Assembly: GCA_963851325.1 (NCBI GenBank)
Contig: CAWKOR010000001.1
Coordinates: 4,154,001-4,218,000, forward strand
DNA length: 64,000 bases
Direction of reading: 5' to 3'
Source: DATGKG01 sp963851325
GTDB taxonomy: Bacteria; Desulfobacterota; Binatia; Binatales; Binataceae
Shown: piece after piece, positions 45,695 through 54,936 of the stretch
Numbering within the stretch: position 1 is the first letter of the stretch
Layout of the letters: every line of letters starts with the position of its first letter
The notes under the pieces: model-generated
Seen by the model: only the letters and a program-made list of their open reading frames with translations
Database searches by the model: none
What the model was told of the DNA's origin: nothing
Program-made: the position numbers and the translations under genes

Positions 45695-47289
45695 TAACGT
45701 CCCCTCGTCAAGTCGGCCGCCGCCCCAAGTTGCGCGGTCGGCGCTGAATCCAGATGCGTCGTGGATGAGTGGTGATCGACGCCGCCTACCGGAGCGACCG
45801 TCTGCTGCATCGGCGCGGTGGCTCCGTTCTGGCTGACGACGGGAATGGCGCCGTTCACGTCCGCGTTAATCCAGGCGCGAGCCGCATCAGCCAGTGGAAT
45901 CGAGATCGAAAGCTCGGTGCCTTCGCCGACGCGGCTGTTCACTTCAATCTTGCCGCGATGCGAATCGACCACCTTCTTCGCGATTCCCATCCCGAGTCCG
46001 GTGCCGGTCTGCTTGGTGGTGTAGAACGGGTTGAAAATCTTGGCGAGCTTGTCCTCGGGAATGCCGCATCCGTTGTCGCGAACTGTGACCGAGGCCATCC
46101 CCGGAATCGCGCTGCGAATGGTGAGGTCCAGATGCCGCTCGCCGGGGTTGCTCTCCATCGCATCGATGGCGTTATCAATAATGTTGGTGAAGACCTGGCG
46201 CAGCTTGTCGGCATCGGCGCGGACGGTCGGGCCGCCGATGTAGTTGCGCGAGATGGAAACGTTCTTCGCCTCCAGCTTGGCCCGCATCTGAGTCAACGAT
46301 GCGTCGAGGATCGCGGCGAGGTTCACATTGTCGAAGCTGTAGTCTTCTTCCTTGGCATACTTCAGCAGATGCGAGACGCTCTTCTCGACGCGCTGCAACT
46401 CGTCGAGCGCGACCTTCGCGTACTCGACATTCTCTTGCGAAGTCGGATCTTCACCCATCTGCTGGACGAGGCTCTTGGCGGCGGCGATGGGATTGCGAAT
46501 CTCATGTGCGAAGCTGGCGGTAAGCTCATCGAGCGAGGCCTGCTTCTCGGTCGCCATCACTTCTTTTTCCTTGGTGACCTCTTCGCGCACTTCGCGCTGG
46601 ATTGCAGGCTCGAAGACATGCTGGCGGATGACTTCCCAGCCATAGACTCCGGCCGCGTGGCTTACGATTCCGAAACCCCATCCGAAGGCGGCCCATTGCC
46701 ACCACCAGTGGAACGGGCTGGTGAACATATTGAGCAGGAACAGAAATCCGATGACGATGCCGTACCACATCAGGTGGACGTAAAAGCCGGCCTCGCGAGT
46801 GGCCTGCTTGCGGGCTTGTTCGTAGGCGCGGCGTTCGTCGTCGCTCTTGAATTTGGGGTCGTCGCCGGCAGAGGAACCGGCGGCGCGTGCGGGTTGCGGC
46901 GTCCCTGGAGCGGACGCCGGCGCCTTGCCGCCGAACTTGGATGCTTCGCGATTGAAGGTCTCGTGCAGCTTGCGCTGGAAATCGCGGGCGGCGGCCTCGA
47001 TATCCTTGGCCCCGCTTTTCCAATCCTGCTGCTTGGACCAGGCCTTGAATTCCTTCCATTCGGCGCGGCCCCAATCCTCGAAGTCTTTGAAATCTCTGGA
47101 CCAATTGCCGGAGTTTGAGGAGGTAGTGCCGCCTCGGCGGGTGGAATCGTCCGCGCTTCGTTCGTATCTGCGCATGTGGCGATCCCACTTTCTGGACCAT
47201 CTATCGTAACCGTTGTTGCATGACATGCGCCGAAACCTGCGTCTTTGGATCAATGCGAAAATGATTACTGCCGCAATTATAAAACCCAT
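45694..47289 (-). CDS. Sensor histidine kinase with N-terminal helix and 2TM domain
   Basis: 531 residues: an N-terminal membrane helix, a charged Trp-rich linker (about residues 20-130), a 2TM-type pair of helices (FYVHLMWYGIVIGFLFLLNMF...WQWAAFGWGFGIVSHAAG in outline), then HisKA with FAHEIRNPI and a GHKL ATPase (DNAIDAM, RDNGCGIPE, GTGLGMGIAKKVV). There is no large periplasmic sensor loop, so it may sense membrane state. The next gene is an NtrC-type regulator overlapping by 1 nt, and pspA follows: a likely envelope-stress circuit. Confidence 0.9.
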   Translation of the reverse strand: MGFIIAAVIIFALIQRRRFRRMSCNNGYDRWSRKWDRHMRRYERSADDSTRRGGTTSSNSGNWSRDFKDFEDWGRAEWKEFKAWSKQQDWKSGAKDIEAAARDFQRKLHETFNREASKFGGKAPASAPGTPQPARAAGSSAGDDPKFKSDDERRAYEQARKQATREAGFYVHLMWYGIVIGFLFLLNMFTSPFHWWWQWAAFGWGFGIVSHAAGVYGWEVIRQHVFEPAIQREVREEVTKEKEVMATEKQASLDELTASFAHEIRNPIAAAKSLVQQMGEDPTSQENVEYAKVALDELQRVEKSVSHLLKYAKEEDYSFDNVNLAAILDASLTQMRAKLEAKNVSISRNYIGGPTVRADADKLRQVFTNIIDNAIDAMESNPGERHLDLTIRSAIPGMASVTVRDNGCGIPEDKLAKIFNPFYTTKQTGTGLGMGIAKKVVDSHRGKIEVNSRVGEGTELSISIPLADAARAWINADVNGAIPVVSQNGATAPMQQTVAPVGGVDHHSSTTHLDSAPTAQLGAAADLTRGR

Positions 47290-47620
47290 GATTCCTGGCC
47301 TTGCCGCTTAAGTGCCGTCGAATGTTTTGGTAAAGTTTGGCGGCGATCCTTCCTCAGCTTAGCTCTCACGTAGGTGGAATGGGAGCAAGCCGGATGCCAT
47401 CGAGCCATCGGCGAAATACCTTGGAAATCAAGGCTTTTCTCGATCGGCGATTTCATCTCTATCGCCAAGCGCAGTCAGGATACTGCATTGCACCGACTGC
47501 GCATCAACCCGCGTGATTCCAACCATATGCCGCCACCACTTCCTCGATCCAATGGCTGAATCGCCGCCGGTTAGAAATTACAAATCGAATCGGTGTACAG
47601 TTTCCTCGGGCACCAATCCG
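47290..47620. other. Divergent intergenic region between kinase operon and pyrF
   Basis: About 330 bp holding the promoters of two divergent transcripts. No gene supported. A sigma-54-type GG/GC box was not recognised by eye. In the pyrF frame, upstream ATG codons exist at 47552 and further left, but without family homology. Confidence 0.5.
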
Positions 47621-48409
47621 ATGAGCCAATACTGGCCATTTTCCGGCCTGACCCGATACGGCGCTTTGCGCGAGCGCCTGATTGTATCGCTCGACCCCGG
47701 CGGGCGTCGCGAAGCATTGAAGATGGTCGACCAACTCGGGCGCCTGGTCGGCATGTTCAAGATCGGCAAGCAGCTCTTCGTCTCCGGAGGCCCGGACTTC
47801 GTGCGCGAAGTTCGGCGTCGCGGCGCCGAAGTGTTCCTCGATCTGAAGTTCCATGATACCCCGCGCGCGCTGATGCGCACCGCGATGGAGGCCACGCGTC
47901 TTGGGGTGCGGATGTTCGACATCCACCTCAACGGGCATGCTGACGCGGTCGGTCGGGTGCGCGCCGAAATCAACCGGGTGTGCCAGAACGAAGGACTGCG
48001 CAAGCCGCATGTGGTCGCGGTTGCGATGCTGATGGGGGTCACGCGCGAGGACGGCGAAAACGCCTCGCATCACGGCATCGACGGGATGGTGGAACTCGCG
48101 CGGCACGCGGCGACCGCAGGCCTCGATGGAGTTTTCACCTCGGCCCAGGCAGCATCACGCATCCGCAGCATGTGCGGGCGGCGGTTCATCATCGTGACCC
48201 CGCTTCCGTGCATTCACGATGGCGAGCGAGAGTTGATCGATGGGGCCGCGGCGATTCATGCTGGGGCGGACTTTCTGGTCGCCGGCAGTCCCATCTGGAA
48301 GGCCAGTGAGCCGATGCGCGCGGTCCGTGAGATCGTCGATCAAATCGATCGCGGGCTTCGGGCCGGGCCCCCGGGCGGTGCGCTCACGGTGATCCCGCGG
48401 CATCGCTAG
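47621..48409 (+). CDS. pyrF: Orotidine 5'-phosphate decarboxylase
   Basis: About 262 residues. Signatures are RLIVSLDPGGRREAL, VFLDLKFHDTPRALM (the DxKxxD catalytic array), VTPLPCIHD and ADFLVAGSPIWKASEP. It makes UMP from OMP in pyrimidine synthesis, cytosolic. I chose ATG 47621 because the conserved barrel starts about 18 residues later; ATG 47552 or 47513 are alternatives and no clear ribosome site decides. The substitution of IRPG by VTPLP in the phosphate loop is mildly unusual. Confidence 0.85.
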   Translation: MSQYWPFSGLTRYGALRERLIVSLDPGGRREALKMVDQLGRLVGMFKIGKQLFVSGGPDFVREVRRRGAEVFLDLKFHDTPRALMRTAMEATRLGVRMFDIHLNGHADAVGRVRAEINRVCQNEGLRKPHVVAVAMLMGVTREDGENASHHGIDGMVELARHAATAGLDGVFTSAQAASRIRSMCGRRFIIVTPLPCIHDGERELIDGAAAIHAGADFLVAGSPIWKASEPMRAVREIVDQIDRGLRAGPPGGALTVIPRHR

Positions 48410-48442
48410 CATCGAGCAACCTCGAAACCGAAGGAGTCCAAA

Positions 48443-48976
48443 ATGTCTCGGCTGAGTATTCCCGACAACGAACAACTAACCGGCGATCTGCGCAAGCAAG
48501 CCGAATCCATCGAAGCGACGGGCGCCGATTCGACGGTGCTGCGGGTGTTGGGCCATCGGCCCGATATGATCGAGTCGTACTTCAAGTTTTACTATCCGCT
48601 GCACAACAACGGCATCGTAGATCCGGCGCTGAAGGAAATGGTGCGGCTGCGGATCGCGTCGCTCAACCAATGCCTTACTTGAAAGAAGGCGCGATTTCCG
48701 TCGGCGACGGAAAAAGGCCTGACCGAAGAGAAAATTTCGCGGCTCGAGAACTTCCGCGAGGATCCCATGTTCAACGACCGCGAGCGTCTCGCGCTGGAAT
48801 TGGCGGAGCGGATGGCGACCAATCACACCTCGATCGACGACGACTTGTTCCGCCGCATGCGGGTGCATTTTTCCGACCCCGAGATCGTCGAAATCGGCAT
48901 GGCCGCGGGGCAATACATTGGATTCGGCCGCCTGCTGATGGTGCTCGACCTGGAGCGTCCGGTCTGTGACATCTGA
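48443..48976 (+). CDS. CMD/AhpD-like protein with in-frame TGA, candidate selenoprotein
   Basis: One frame runs from ATG 48443 (AAGGAG 6 nt before) through a TGA at 48680-48682 to the stop at 48974-48976. Both halves match the carboxymuconolactone decarboxylase/AhpD family: LKEMVRLRIASLNQCLT before, KKARFPSATEKGLTEEKI and RERLALELAERMATNH after. The TGA falls at codon 80, where CxxC proteins have their second Cys (Cys77-Leu-Thr-TGA). It is followed by a hairpin fitting a bacterial SECIS. Predicted 177 residues. As a selenoprotein it would be a thiol peroxidase-like reductase. A nonsense mutation or Cys codon misread is the alternative. Confidence 0.65.
48695..48713 (+). promoter_or_regulatory. 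Candidate bacterial SECIS hairpin
   Basis: TTTCCGTC-GGC-GACGGAAA is a perfect 8-bp stem with a 3-nt loop starting with G. Twenty nt separate the TGA from the loop, within the range known for bacterial SECIS elements. The hairpin lies in coding sequence (RFPSATEK), as bacterial SECIS do. Binding by SelB is inference. Confidence 0.55.
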
Positions 48977-49019
48977 CCTCGGCCAGTTGCGCGGTCCGCG
49001 GAGAACCTGAAACCTCACC

Positions 49020-49847
49020 GTGCTGCACATCCTGCTAGGACTGTTCGCGCTTTCCATTGGCGCGGGTTTTATCGGCGCGCTATCGGGGTTGGGCGGCGGC
49101 GTCTTCATCGTGCCCGCGCTGGTGATCCTCGCCAAGATGCCGATGAAGGTCGCGGTTGGTGCGAGCCTCATCTCGGTAGTCGCGACCAGCGCCGGCGCCA
49201 GCGTCGCATTCGTGCGCGACGGATGGACCAATCTCAAGGTTGCGATGGTGCTCGAATGCGCCACGGTCACCGGCGCGCTCATCGGCGCGTATCTCGCGGG
49301 CGTAATTCCCACCACCGTACTGGAGTTGCTGTTCGCGCTGATGATGATGCAATCGGCCTATTTCTCGCTCGAAAAACAGCAGGATGATTTGATCGAAAGC
49401 GGCGACCCGATCGCCAAGCGACTCCATCTGCAGGGCGAAGTGGTCAACGAACGCGGTAAGCTGGTGCATTACGAAGTGGTGCATTTTCCCCAGGGCGCCG
49501 CGCTGATGGTGGTCGCCGGCATCATGTCCGGGTTGCTCGGAATCGGCTCCGGCGCGCTCAAGGTGATGGCGATGGATTACTTCATGCACCTGCCATTGAA
49601 GGTCTCGAGTGCGACCAGCAACTTCATGATCGGGGTTACCGCGGGTGCGGGCGCGCTGGTGTTCCTCTCGCGTGGCGACGTGCCGACCTCCATCGCGGCG
49701 CCGGTCGCGCTGGGCGTGACCGTCGGCGCGCTGGCAGGGAGCAAAGTCTTGCCGCATGCGAATGTGAGAGCGTTGCGGATGGCGTTCGTAGTAATCCTGG
49801 TTTTGATAGCGATCGAAATGGGATGGCGCGCGTTGAGGGGAATCTAG
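49020..49847 (+). CDS. TauE/SafE (TSUP) family transporter
   Basis: The 275-residue protein has about eight helices and the duplicated signature GFIGALSGLGGGVFIVPAL and MSGLLGIGSGALKV. The family moves sulfite, sulfonates or other organosulfur anions across the inner membrane. GTG 49020 start. The next gene begins at the following base, so the two are cotranscribed. A hydrophilic stretch of about 40 residues in the middle (LEKQQDDLIESGDPIAKRLH) is part of the cytoplasmic loop. Confidence 0.88.
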   Translation: MLHILLGLFALSIGAGFIGALSGLGGGVFIVPALVILAKMPMKVAVGASLISVVATSAGASVAFVRDGWTNLKVAMVLECATVTGALIGAYLAGVIPTTVLELLFALMMMQSAYFSLEKQQDDLIESGDPIAKRLHLQGEVVNERGKLVHYEVVHFPQGAALMVVAGIMSGLLGIGSGALKVMAMDYFMHLPLKVSSATSNFMIGVTAGAGALVFLSRGDVPTSIAAPVALGVTVGALAGSKVLPHANVRALRMAFVVILVLIAIEMGWRALRGI

Positions 49848-50258
49848 ATGCCCGAAGCAAAACCAATCGTGCAGGACGACCAGGAAGATCGCATCTTGCG
49901 CGTGTGGACGCCGCTTTTGTTGCGGACCATTCTGATCGCATCGACGGCGGTGCTGCTGTTCGGATTGTTCCTGATGGCGACCAAGGCGCCGGGGTTTTAC
50001 GTCCAACGCTTCTATGCGGTGCAAGCAGGCCACCTGCACCCGCAGCAAAGCTTCTCCGAGGTGATCTCGGAGGCATTCGCAGGCGATCCGCATTCGGTGA
50101 TGACGGTCGGCCTGTTCATCCTGACGTTGGTGCCGCTGGCGCGCGTCGCGTTTTGCTTCGTACTATTCCTGCGCCAGCGCGACTACCCGTATGTCGCCTT
50201 TACGGCGTACGTCTTGATTGGTCTGGCGGCCGGGGTGCTGCTCGGAAAGATCGGCTAG
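49848..50258 (+). CDS. DUF1634 membrane protein
   Basis: The 136-residue protein has three predicted helices (TILIASTAVLLFGLFLMAT, SVMTVGLFILTLVPLARVAF, VAFTAYVLIGLAAGVLLG). DUF1634 genes commonly sit next to TauE/SafE genes, as here, with no intergenic gap. It is presumably an accessory subunit; its role is not established. Confidence 0.85.
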   Translation: MPEAKPIVQDDQEDRILRVWTPLLLRTILIASTAVLLFGLFLMATKAPGFYVQRFYAVQAGHLHPQQSFSEVISEAFAGDPHSVMTVGLFILTLVPLARVAFCFVLFLRQRDYPYVAFTAYVLIGLAAGVLLGKIG

Positions 50259-50332
50259 TTTGAGCCATTGAAAAGGTCGCTGCTTTCCGGCTACGCAGGA
50301 AGGCAGGCCCACGCAAATCTATCGGAGATAAA

Positions 50333-51106
50333 ATGGAAATCCGCGGAAAAGTCGCTGTCATAACCGGCGCCGGATCGGGAATCGGTCGCGCCACCGCGCT
50401 GCGCCTCGCCAACGACGGGGCTTCGATCCTGGTTGCCGATCTCGATGAGTCCGGCGGCGTCGAGACGGTCAAGCAAATCGAGAAGGAGGGCGGTCGAGCA
50501 ATCTTCGTACGCGCCGACGTCACCAGCGAAGCCGAGATGCGCAACGCCATCGATACCGCGGTCGCGAAGCTCGGCGGCCTCGACATCCTCTACAACAACG
50601 CGGGCATCGGGACCGGCATTCCGGGATATCCGGAAGCGTCGCTGGAGCAATGGCGGCGCGTCATCGACATCGATCTTACCGCCGTGATCATGGGGACCTG
50701 GATCGCCGCACCCATCATGCAGAAGCGTGGTGGCGGCGCGATCGTCAACACCGCATCGATGGCGGGTCTGTATCCGCATCGCCAGGATCCGATTTACGGC
50801 GCGGCCAAGGGCGGCGTGGTGCACTTCACCTATTCATGCGCGCCCTGGTCCGCGGAGAAAAAGATTCGGGTCAACTGCGTATGTCCGGGAATCGTCGACA
50901 CGCCGATGGTGCGGCGCGGCCTTGAAGCTGCGACTAAGGCGGGCCTCCAATCGTGGGCGCCTTCCAAAATGCTGCGAGCCGAGGACATCGCGGATGCGGT
51001 TGCGTATCTGATTCGCGACGATTCGCTTTTCGGTTGCGCGCTCGAAGTGCGTCCAACCGGCCGCCAGATCGTCGATCCGCGTCCGGCGCCGGGCAGCAAG
51101 CGTTAG
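50333..51106 (+). CDS. Short-chain dehydrogenase/reductase (SDR)
   Basis: The 257-residue Rossmann enzyme has TGAGSGIGRA (cofactor loop), NNAG, catalytic Ser in NTASMAG and YGAAK (YxxxK). Asp after the second strand (VADLDE) favours NAD(H) over NADP(H). The substrate is an unknown alcohol or ketone. Note that helix 5 reads FTYSCAPWSAEKKIRVNCVCPG, where most relatives have LTRSLALEWA. CGGAGATAAA precedes ATG. It converges on the membrane-protein gene, overlapping it by 4 nt. Confidence 0.9.
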   Translation: MEIRGKVAVITGAGSGIGRATALRLANDGASILVADLDESGGVETVKQIEKEGGRAIFVRADVTSEAEMRNAIDTAVAKLGGLDILYNNAGIGTGIPGYPEASLEQWRRVIDIDLTAVIMGTWIAAPIMQKRGGGAIVNTASMAGLYPHRQDPIYGAAKGGVVHFTYSCAPWSAEKKIRVNCVCPGIVDTPMVRRGLEAATKAGLQSWAPSKMLRAEDIADAVAYLIRDDSLFGCALEVRPTGRQIVDPRPAPGSKR

Positions 51107-52494
51107 CGAATGGTGTCATACGGTTTGTCCACCCAACCGGCGAGGAATTGTGGGCGCGACCAATCCAGCATCGCTGCGGGAAGCGGACGTTGTTTCATGT
51201 TCCACTCCAGCGTCTCGGGCGAGAACGCACCGTAACCGTTGATGAAGATGCTCACCATGAGCAGTAGCGCGCCGACCGCGATGGCCGGATTGCGGAGTGT
51301 GCGCAATGCGCTGGGCATCGCGGCCAAGGTGAGAATCGCAACCAGCACCAACCACGGTATCGCGTCGCTCAGCAGTCGAGGCCCATAGGCATTTCCGCCC
51401 CACCACTCCGGATGTGCCGCGCTTGCGACAGCGACTGCACCGATGATCGATAGTGCAGTAATTACGAGCGCACGCTGAGGGATCGATCGCCAATATCCCG
51501 CCGTGAGACCAAGAAGAAGGGCGAGCATCGGTGAATAGACGAAGATCCCTCGCGACGGACTGAGCAGAATTCCAAACAACCCCTCCATGAAGTGAACGCC
51601 CATACTGTGCGGGTCGTTGCTCAAGTAGTAGTAAGGCGCCCAGGTGCCGAAGATTCGCATCGAGTAAACGACAAAGATCGCCAGCCAGATCGCGCCCGTT
51701 ACCGCGAACCGGACTGCTTCGCGCGGGCGACGCATCAAGATGTAGATGCCGACCGCGACCACCGAGATCGCACCGGTCGGGCGCACGAAAAACATCAACG
51801 CGACCAGCGTCGCGAGCAATGCGGGCCTTATCGAGGAACCTCGAACCGCGCTCGCAAGCAGCACATAGACCACCATGCCGGCGAGCATCATCTCCCATGT
51901 ATGCGCCCACATTCCGCGCGAGGCGGTACTCCACACCGAGGTGCCGAGGCCCGCGCCGAGCGCGACTACCGCGCTCCATTGCCAGTCCAGCATCAGCAAC
52001 GCGGTGCGGAAGAACACGATCACCAGCGAGGCCATCAGGAGCGCGGCCAGCATCTTCTCGACGACGATCTCACCCGCCAGGTTGTATCGGCCGTCGTTGG
52101 TCGCGGGCGAGATGCCAAACAGATCCATCATCGCGACGAACGGAATCGACAGAAGCGAGGTGCCATGACCGAAGCCATATAGAAGACGGCCATTGGTGCG
52201 CGCCAACTGGTAGGCATGCCGACCGGCCATGCTGTCGAATGGAAGATCGGCCTGGTAGTTCTTGATCCTGTAGCTGCTGAGATCGGGAGTGTGATTGTGG
52301 ATGATGCTCTCGGCGGTGAGCATCGAGTATTGGGAATCGCTCATCTGCAGGACCGGTGAGCCGAAAAATATCGCGAAGGCCGCAATCCACATCGCGACCT
52401 GAAACGCGAGCATCGCGCGCGCGCCGAGCGCGTCGTGGCGCGCCCATGCCTGCGCGCTTGTCATCGATGACGATGTGAGTACCCCCGCGCTCAT
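51103..52494 (-). CDS. Polytopic membrane protein, GT-C glycosyltransferase-like
   Basis: 463 residues with about eleven helices. After the first helix comes a periplasmic loop (QMSDSQYSMLTAESIIHNHTPDLSSY in outline), as in GT-C enzymes, and the pattern EWWGGNAYGPRLLSDAIPWLVL is shared with uncharacterised bacterial membrane proteins of this type. Transfer of a lipid-linked sugar is plausible but not proven. It is divergent from another GT-C-like gene at 52744. Confidence 0.65.
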   Translation of the reverse strand: MSAGVLTSSSMTSAQAWARHDALGARAMLAFQVAMWIAAFAIFFGSPVLQMSDSQYSMLTAESIIHNHTPDLSSYRIKNYQADLPFDSMAGRHAYQLARTNGRLLYGFGHGTSLLSIPFVAMMDLFGISPATNDGRYNLAGEIVVEKMLAALLMASLVIVFFRTALLMLDWQWSAVVALGAGLGTSVWSTASRGMWAHTWEMMLAGMVVYVLLASAVRGSSIRPALLATLVALMFFVRPTGAISVVAVGIYILMRRPREAVRFAVTGAIWLAIFVVYSMRIFGTWAPYYYLSNDPHSMGVHFMEGLFGILLSPSRGIFVYSPMLALLLGLTAGYWRSIPQRALVITALSIIGAVAVASAAHPEWWGGNAYGPRLLSDAIPWLVLVAILTLAAMPSALRTLRNPAIAVGALLLMVSIFINGYGAFSPETLEWNMKQRPLPAAMLDWSRPQFLAGWVDKPYDTIR

Positions 52495-52743
52495 GGCTCC
52501 CCCTTTGCCCGGCTCATCATCTACTCGATGGAGCAGAGTGCTCCATTCCGTAGGATCTACAGTTTAGATTCGTGTTTTGGTGGAGGCAACCGTCGCCCAG
52601 CAGCTGGTACTATCGACGCACAACTGAATGGCGGCTGCGGAGTTTCGCGGTACCAGCGGCCTCGATTTCGTCTATACTCCCGACGTTCCAGAGTGTTCGC
52701 GTGCCGGTCTCGCTTCGGTGTTTCGCGAGCGCGCAGAGGCTCA

Positions 52744-54402
52744 ATGCAATCTGTCGTTCCAGTCTCAAGCGATCAGGAGCAGACGACGTTATCGTTCGTC
52801 CAGAAGACTACTCCGCTTTTCGGCGCAATCGGTCTTTTGGGCATCATGTTCGGATGCATCTTCCTCGTCTCACTCAAACGCAATGGTGGCGTGTTCACCT
52901 ACGGGCGCGACGATGCATACATCCACATGTCGATCGCGAAGAACCTCGTGCTCCATCACGTCTGGGGCGTTACCGCTCACACTTTCGTTTCAGCCTCGTC
53001 TTCTCTGCTATGGACGGCGCTGGTGGCCGCCAGTTACCGGCTCTTTGGAATCGGCGACATGGCGCCGCTGGTGTTGAACCTGATTTCGGCAATCGCGCTG
53101 TTGGTGCTGATTTTCAAATTGCTGGAACGCGAGGGGCTCAATCAGGTGGCAATTATGGCAACTCTATTCGCGGTAGTTTTTGTAATGCCGCTGCCGTACC
53201 TGCTGCTTGATGGAATGGAACCCGTGTTGCACACACTGCTCACGATCTGGTTCCTCTACGCGGCCGGCGAGGTGCTCAGCTCCGAAGGAAATGAACATCG
53301 AGAGACAATCGCACTGGCAATCCTGGCGCCGCTTCTGGTTGCGGCGCGGTTTGAAGGGCTGTTTCTTCTCATCCTGACCGCAGGCCTCTTCGTTCTTCGG
53401 CGGCGGTTCAGCTTCGCGATGCTGTTGCTCGCCCTCGGAACAATCCCGATTTTGATTATCGGCATACCTTCGATGCTGCATGGCGGATGGATCCTGCCGA
53501 ATTCCGTGATGCTTAAAGGGAACCGACCCTACGGGAGCTTGTTGGAATGGGCGGCGCATTTGCCAATCGAAACGGCGGCAAATCTTTTCGCATCGAAAGC
53601 GCTGTGCCTGATAGCAACGCTGGTAGTGGTCGCGCTCTACTTCAGCGCGGACCGAAGAAATCTCTGGCGCGCGCAGAGTCTGAGGCTGGCACTATACTCC
53701 GGAATCCTTCTTGCGCATCTGGCCTTCGCGCGAGTTGGCAGACCATTCCGTTACGAAGCCTACCTTGTGGTGACCGGAATTTACCTTCTCGCCACTTGTT
53801 TGAAGGAGCCATGGTTCGAGGCGTTAATCGTCAGAGTCAACCATCTATGGGAGCGCTCACCAGTCGCGACCGCTGTCGTGGCGTTGCTCATTTTGTCACC
53901 GCTGGCAACTCGCGGACTCGATGGCACGTTTCGAGCCGCTGGAGCATCGCACAACTGCTTCGAACAGCAGTATCAGATGGCGCGGTTCGCTCGACGTTTT
54001 TATCAGGGGCAGACTTTAGTTTTGAATGATATCGGGTTTGTAAGCTATCTCGCCGATATCAACCTGGTGGATATCATGGGACTAGGCAGCACCGAGGTCG
54101 CGCGAAGCTATGCCAGATGGAATGCCGAGGTGCTTGGAAGCATAGCCCACGAAGAGGGCGCAAAGATTGCCATAGTGTATCAAAAGTGGCTTCCGGGCGT
54201 GCCGTCCGGGTGGACCAGGATCGGCGAGTGGAGGCTTAATGATGTTCGTTACGCCTTGGGCGGCCTTACGGTGGCGTTCTTCGCGATCGATCCATCGGAG
54301 GCTGACGCCTTGAGAGCTAACCTTGTGCAATTTGATGCTGAATTACCCAGCGAAGTGACTGCGCATCTCGAAGCCCACGGCCACAAGTTCGAAGGAAAGT
54401 AG
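52744..54402 (+). CDS. Polytopic membrane protein, GT-C glycosyltransferase-like
   Basis: About 552 residues: a first helix (GAIGLLGIMFGCIFLVSL), then a loop with GRDDAYIHMSIAKNLVLHHVWG, where the Asp pair and nearby His resemble the GT-C catalytic loop. Nine to ten more helices follow, then a soluble C-terminal domain of about 130 residues (NDIGFVSYLADINLVDIMGLG). ATG 52744 has AGAGG close by; the frame is open to 52528 but that part lacks membrane-protein character. Acceptor and sugar are unknown. Confidence 0.7.
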   Translation: MQSVVPVSSDQEQTTLSFVQKTTPLFGAIGLLGIMFGCIFLVSLKRNGGVFTYGRDDAYIHMSIAKNLVLHHVWGVTAHTFVSASSSLLWTALVAASYRLFGIGDMAPLVLNLISAIALLVLIFKLLEREGLNQVAIMATLFAVVFVMPLPYLLLDGMEPVLHTLLTIWFLYAAGEVLSSEGNEHRETIALAILAPLLVAARFEGLFLLILTAGLFVLRRRFSFAMLLLALGTIPILIIGIPSMLHGGWILPNSVMLKGNRPYGSLLEWAAHLPIETAANLFASKALCLIATLVVVALYFSADRRNLWRAQSLRLALYSGILLAHLAFARVGRPFRYEAYLVVTGIYLLATCLKEPWFEALIVRVNHLWERSPVATAVVALLILSPLATRGLDGTFRAAGASHNCFEQQYQMARFARRFYQGQTLVLNDIGFVSYLADINLVDIMGLGSTEVARSYARWNAEVLGSIAHEEGAKIAIVYQKWLPGVPSGWTRIGEWRLNDVRYALGGLTVAFFAIDPSEADALRANLVQFDAELPSEVTAHLEAHGHKFEGK

Positions 54403-54426
54403 TCTCCCTAGTAGTCTCCCGCGACG

Positions 54427-54936
54427 CTATTTTCTTCCTTTCGGCTTCGATGTTTTCGCTTTGACCGGCTTGCGCGCGGGAAGCTTCGATGGAGGCTTGG
54501 CGGCCGGGGCCACTTGCTTCGCCGACGGCATCGAAAATTCGCTGCCGGCACCGCGGTATGCGTCGACTTCGACCTCGATCAACATGTCCGGATGAACCAG
54601 ACGTTTGACTTCGACCAGCGTCGAGGCAGGCGGATTCTCGCCGAATACCTCAAGGTGCGCGCGGGCAACTTCTGCGAAGCGCGAAATATCGGTGACGAAA
54701 ACCCGCGTGCGAATCACGTCGGCGAGGCTGAAGCCGGCACTCTCAACGTGATGTTTGAGGTTGGCCAGCGCCTGCCGCGCCTGCACATACATCTGGCCGC
54801 CGCCCACCACCATTCCGCGCTCATCCGTCGCGGTGGTTCCCGAAATCGCCAGCCAGTTGCCGGCCTTGACCTTACGGACATACCCGAAGATCGGCTCCCA
54901 TGGTGTGTTGCTTGCCACGCGCTCGATTTGGCTCAT
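54427..54936 (-). CDS. RidA/YjgF-like protein with basic C-terminal tail
   Basis: 169 residues. The first 130 match the RidA trimer fold (YVRKVKAGNWLAISGTTATDERG, YVQARQALANLKHHVESAGFSLADVIRTRVFVTDI). The Arg that binds the imine intermediate in true RidA (PPARxxVEV) is missing (PPASTLVEV), so deaminase activity is doubtful. The last 40 residues are Lys/Pro/Ala-rich (KPPSKLPARKPVKAK), which may bind nucleic acid or protein (inference). Confidence 0.85.
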   Translation of the reverse strand: MSQIERVASNTPWEPIFGYVRKVKAGNWLAISGTTATDERGMVVGGGQMYVQARQALANLKHHVESAGFSLADVIRTRVFVTDISRFAEVARAHLEVFGENPPASTLVEVKRLVHPDMLIEVEVDAYRGAGSEFSMPSAKQVAPAAKPPSKLPARKPVKAKTSKPKGRK

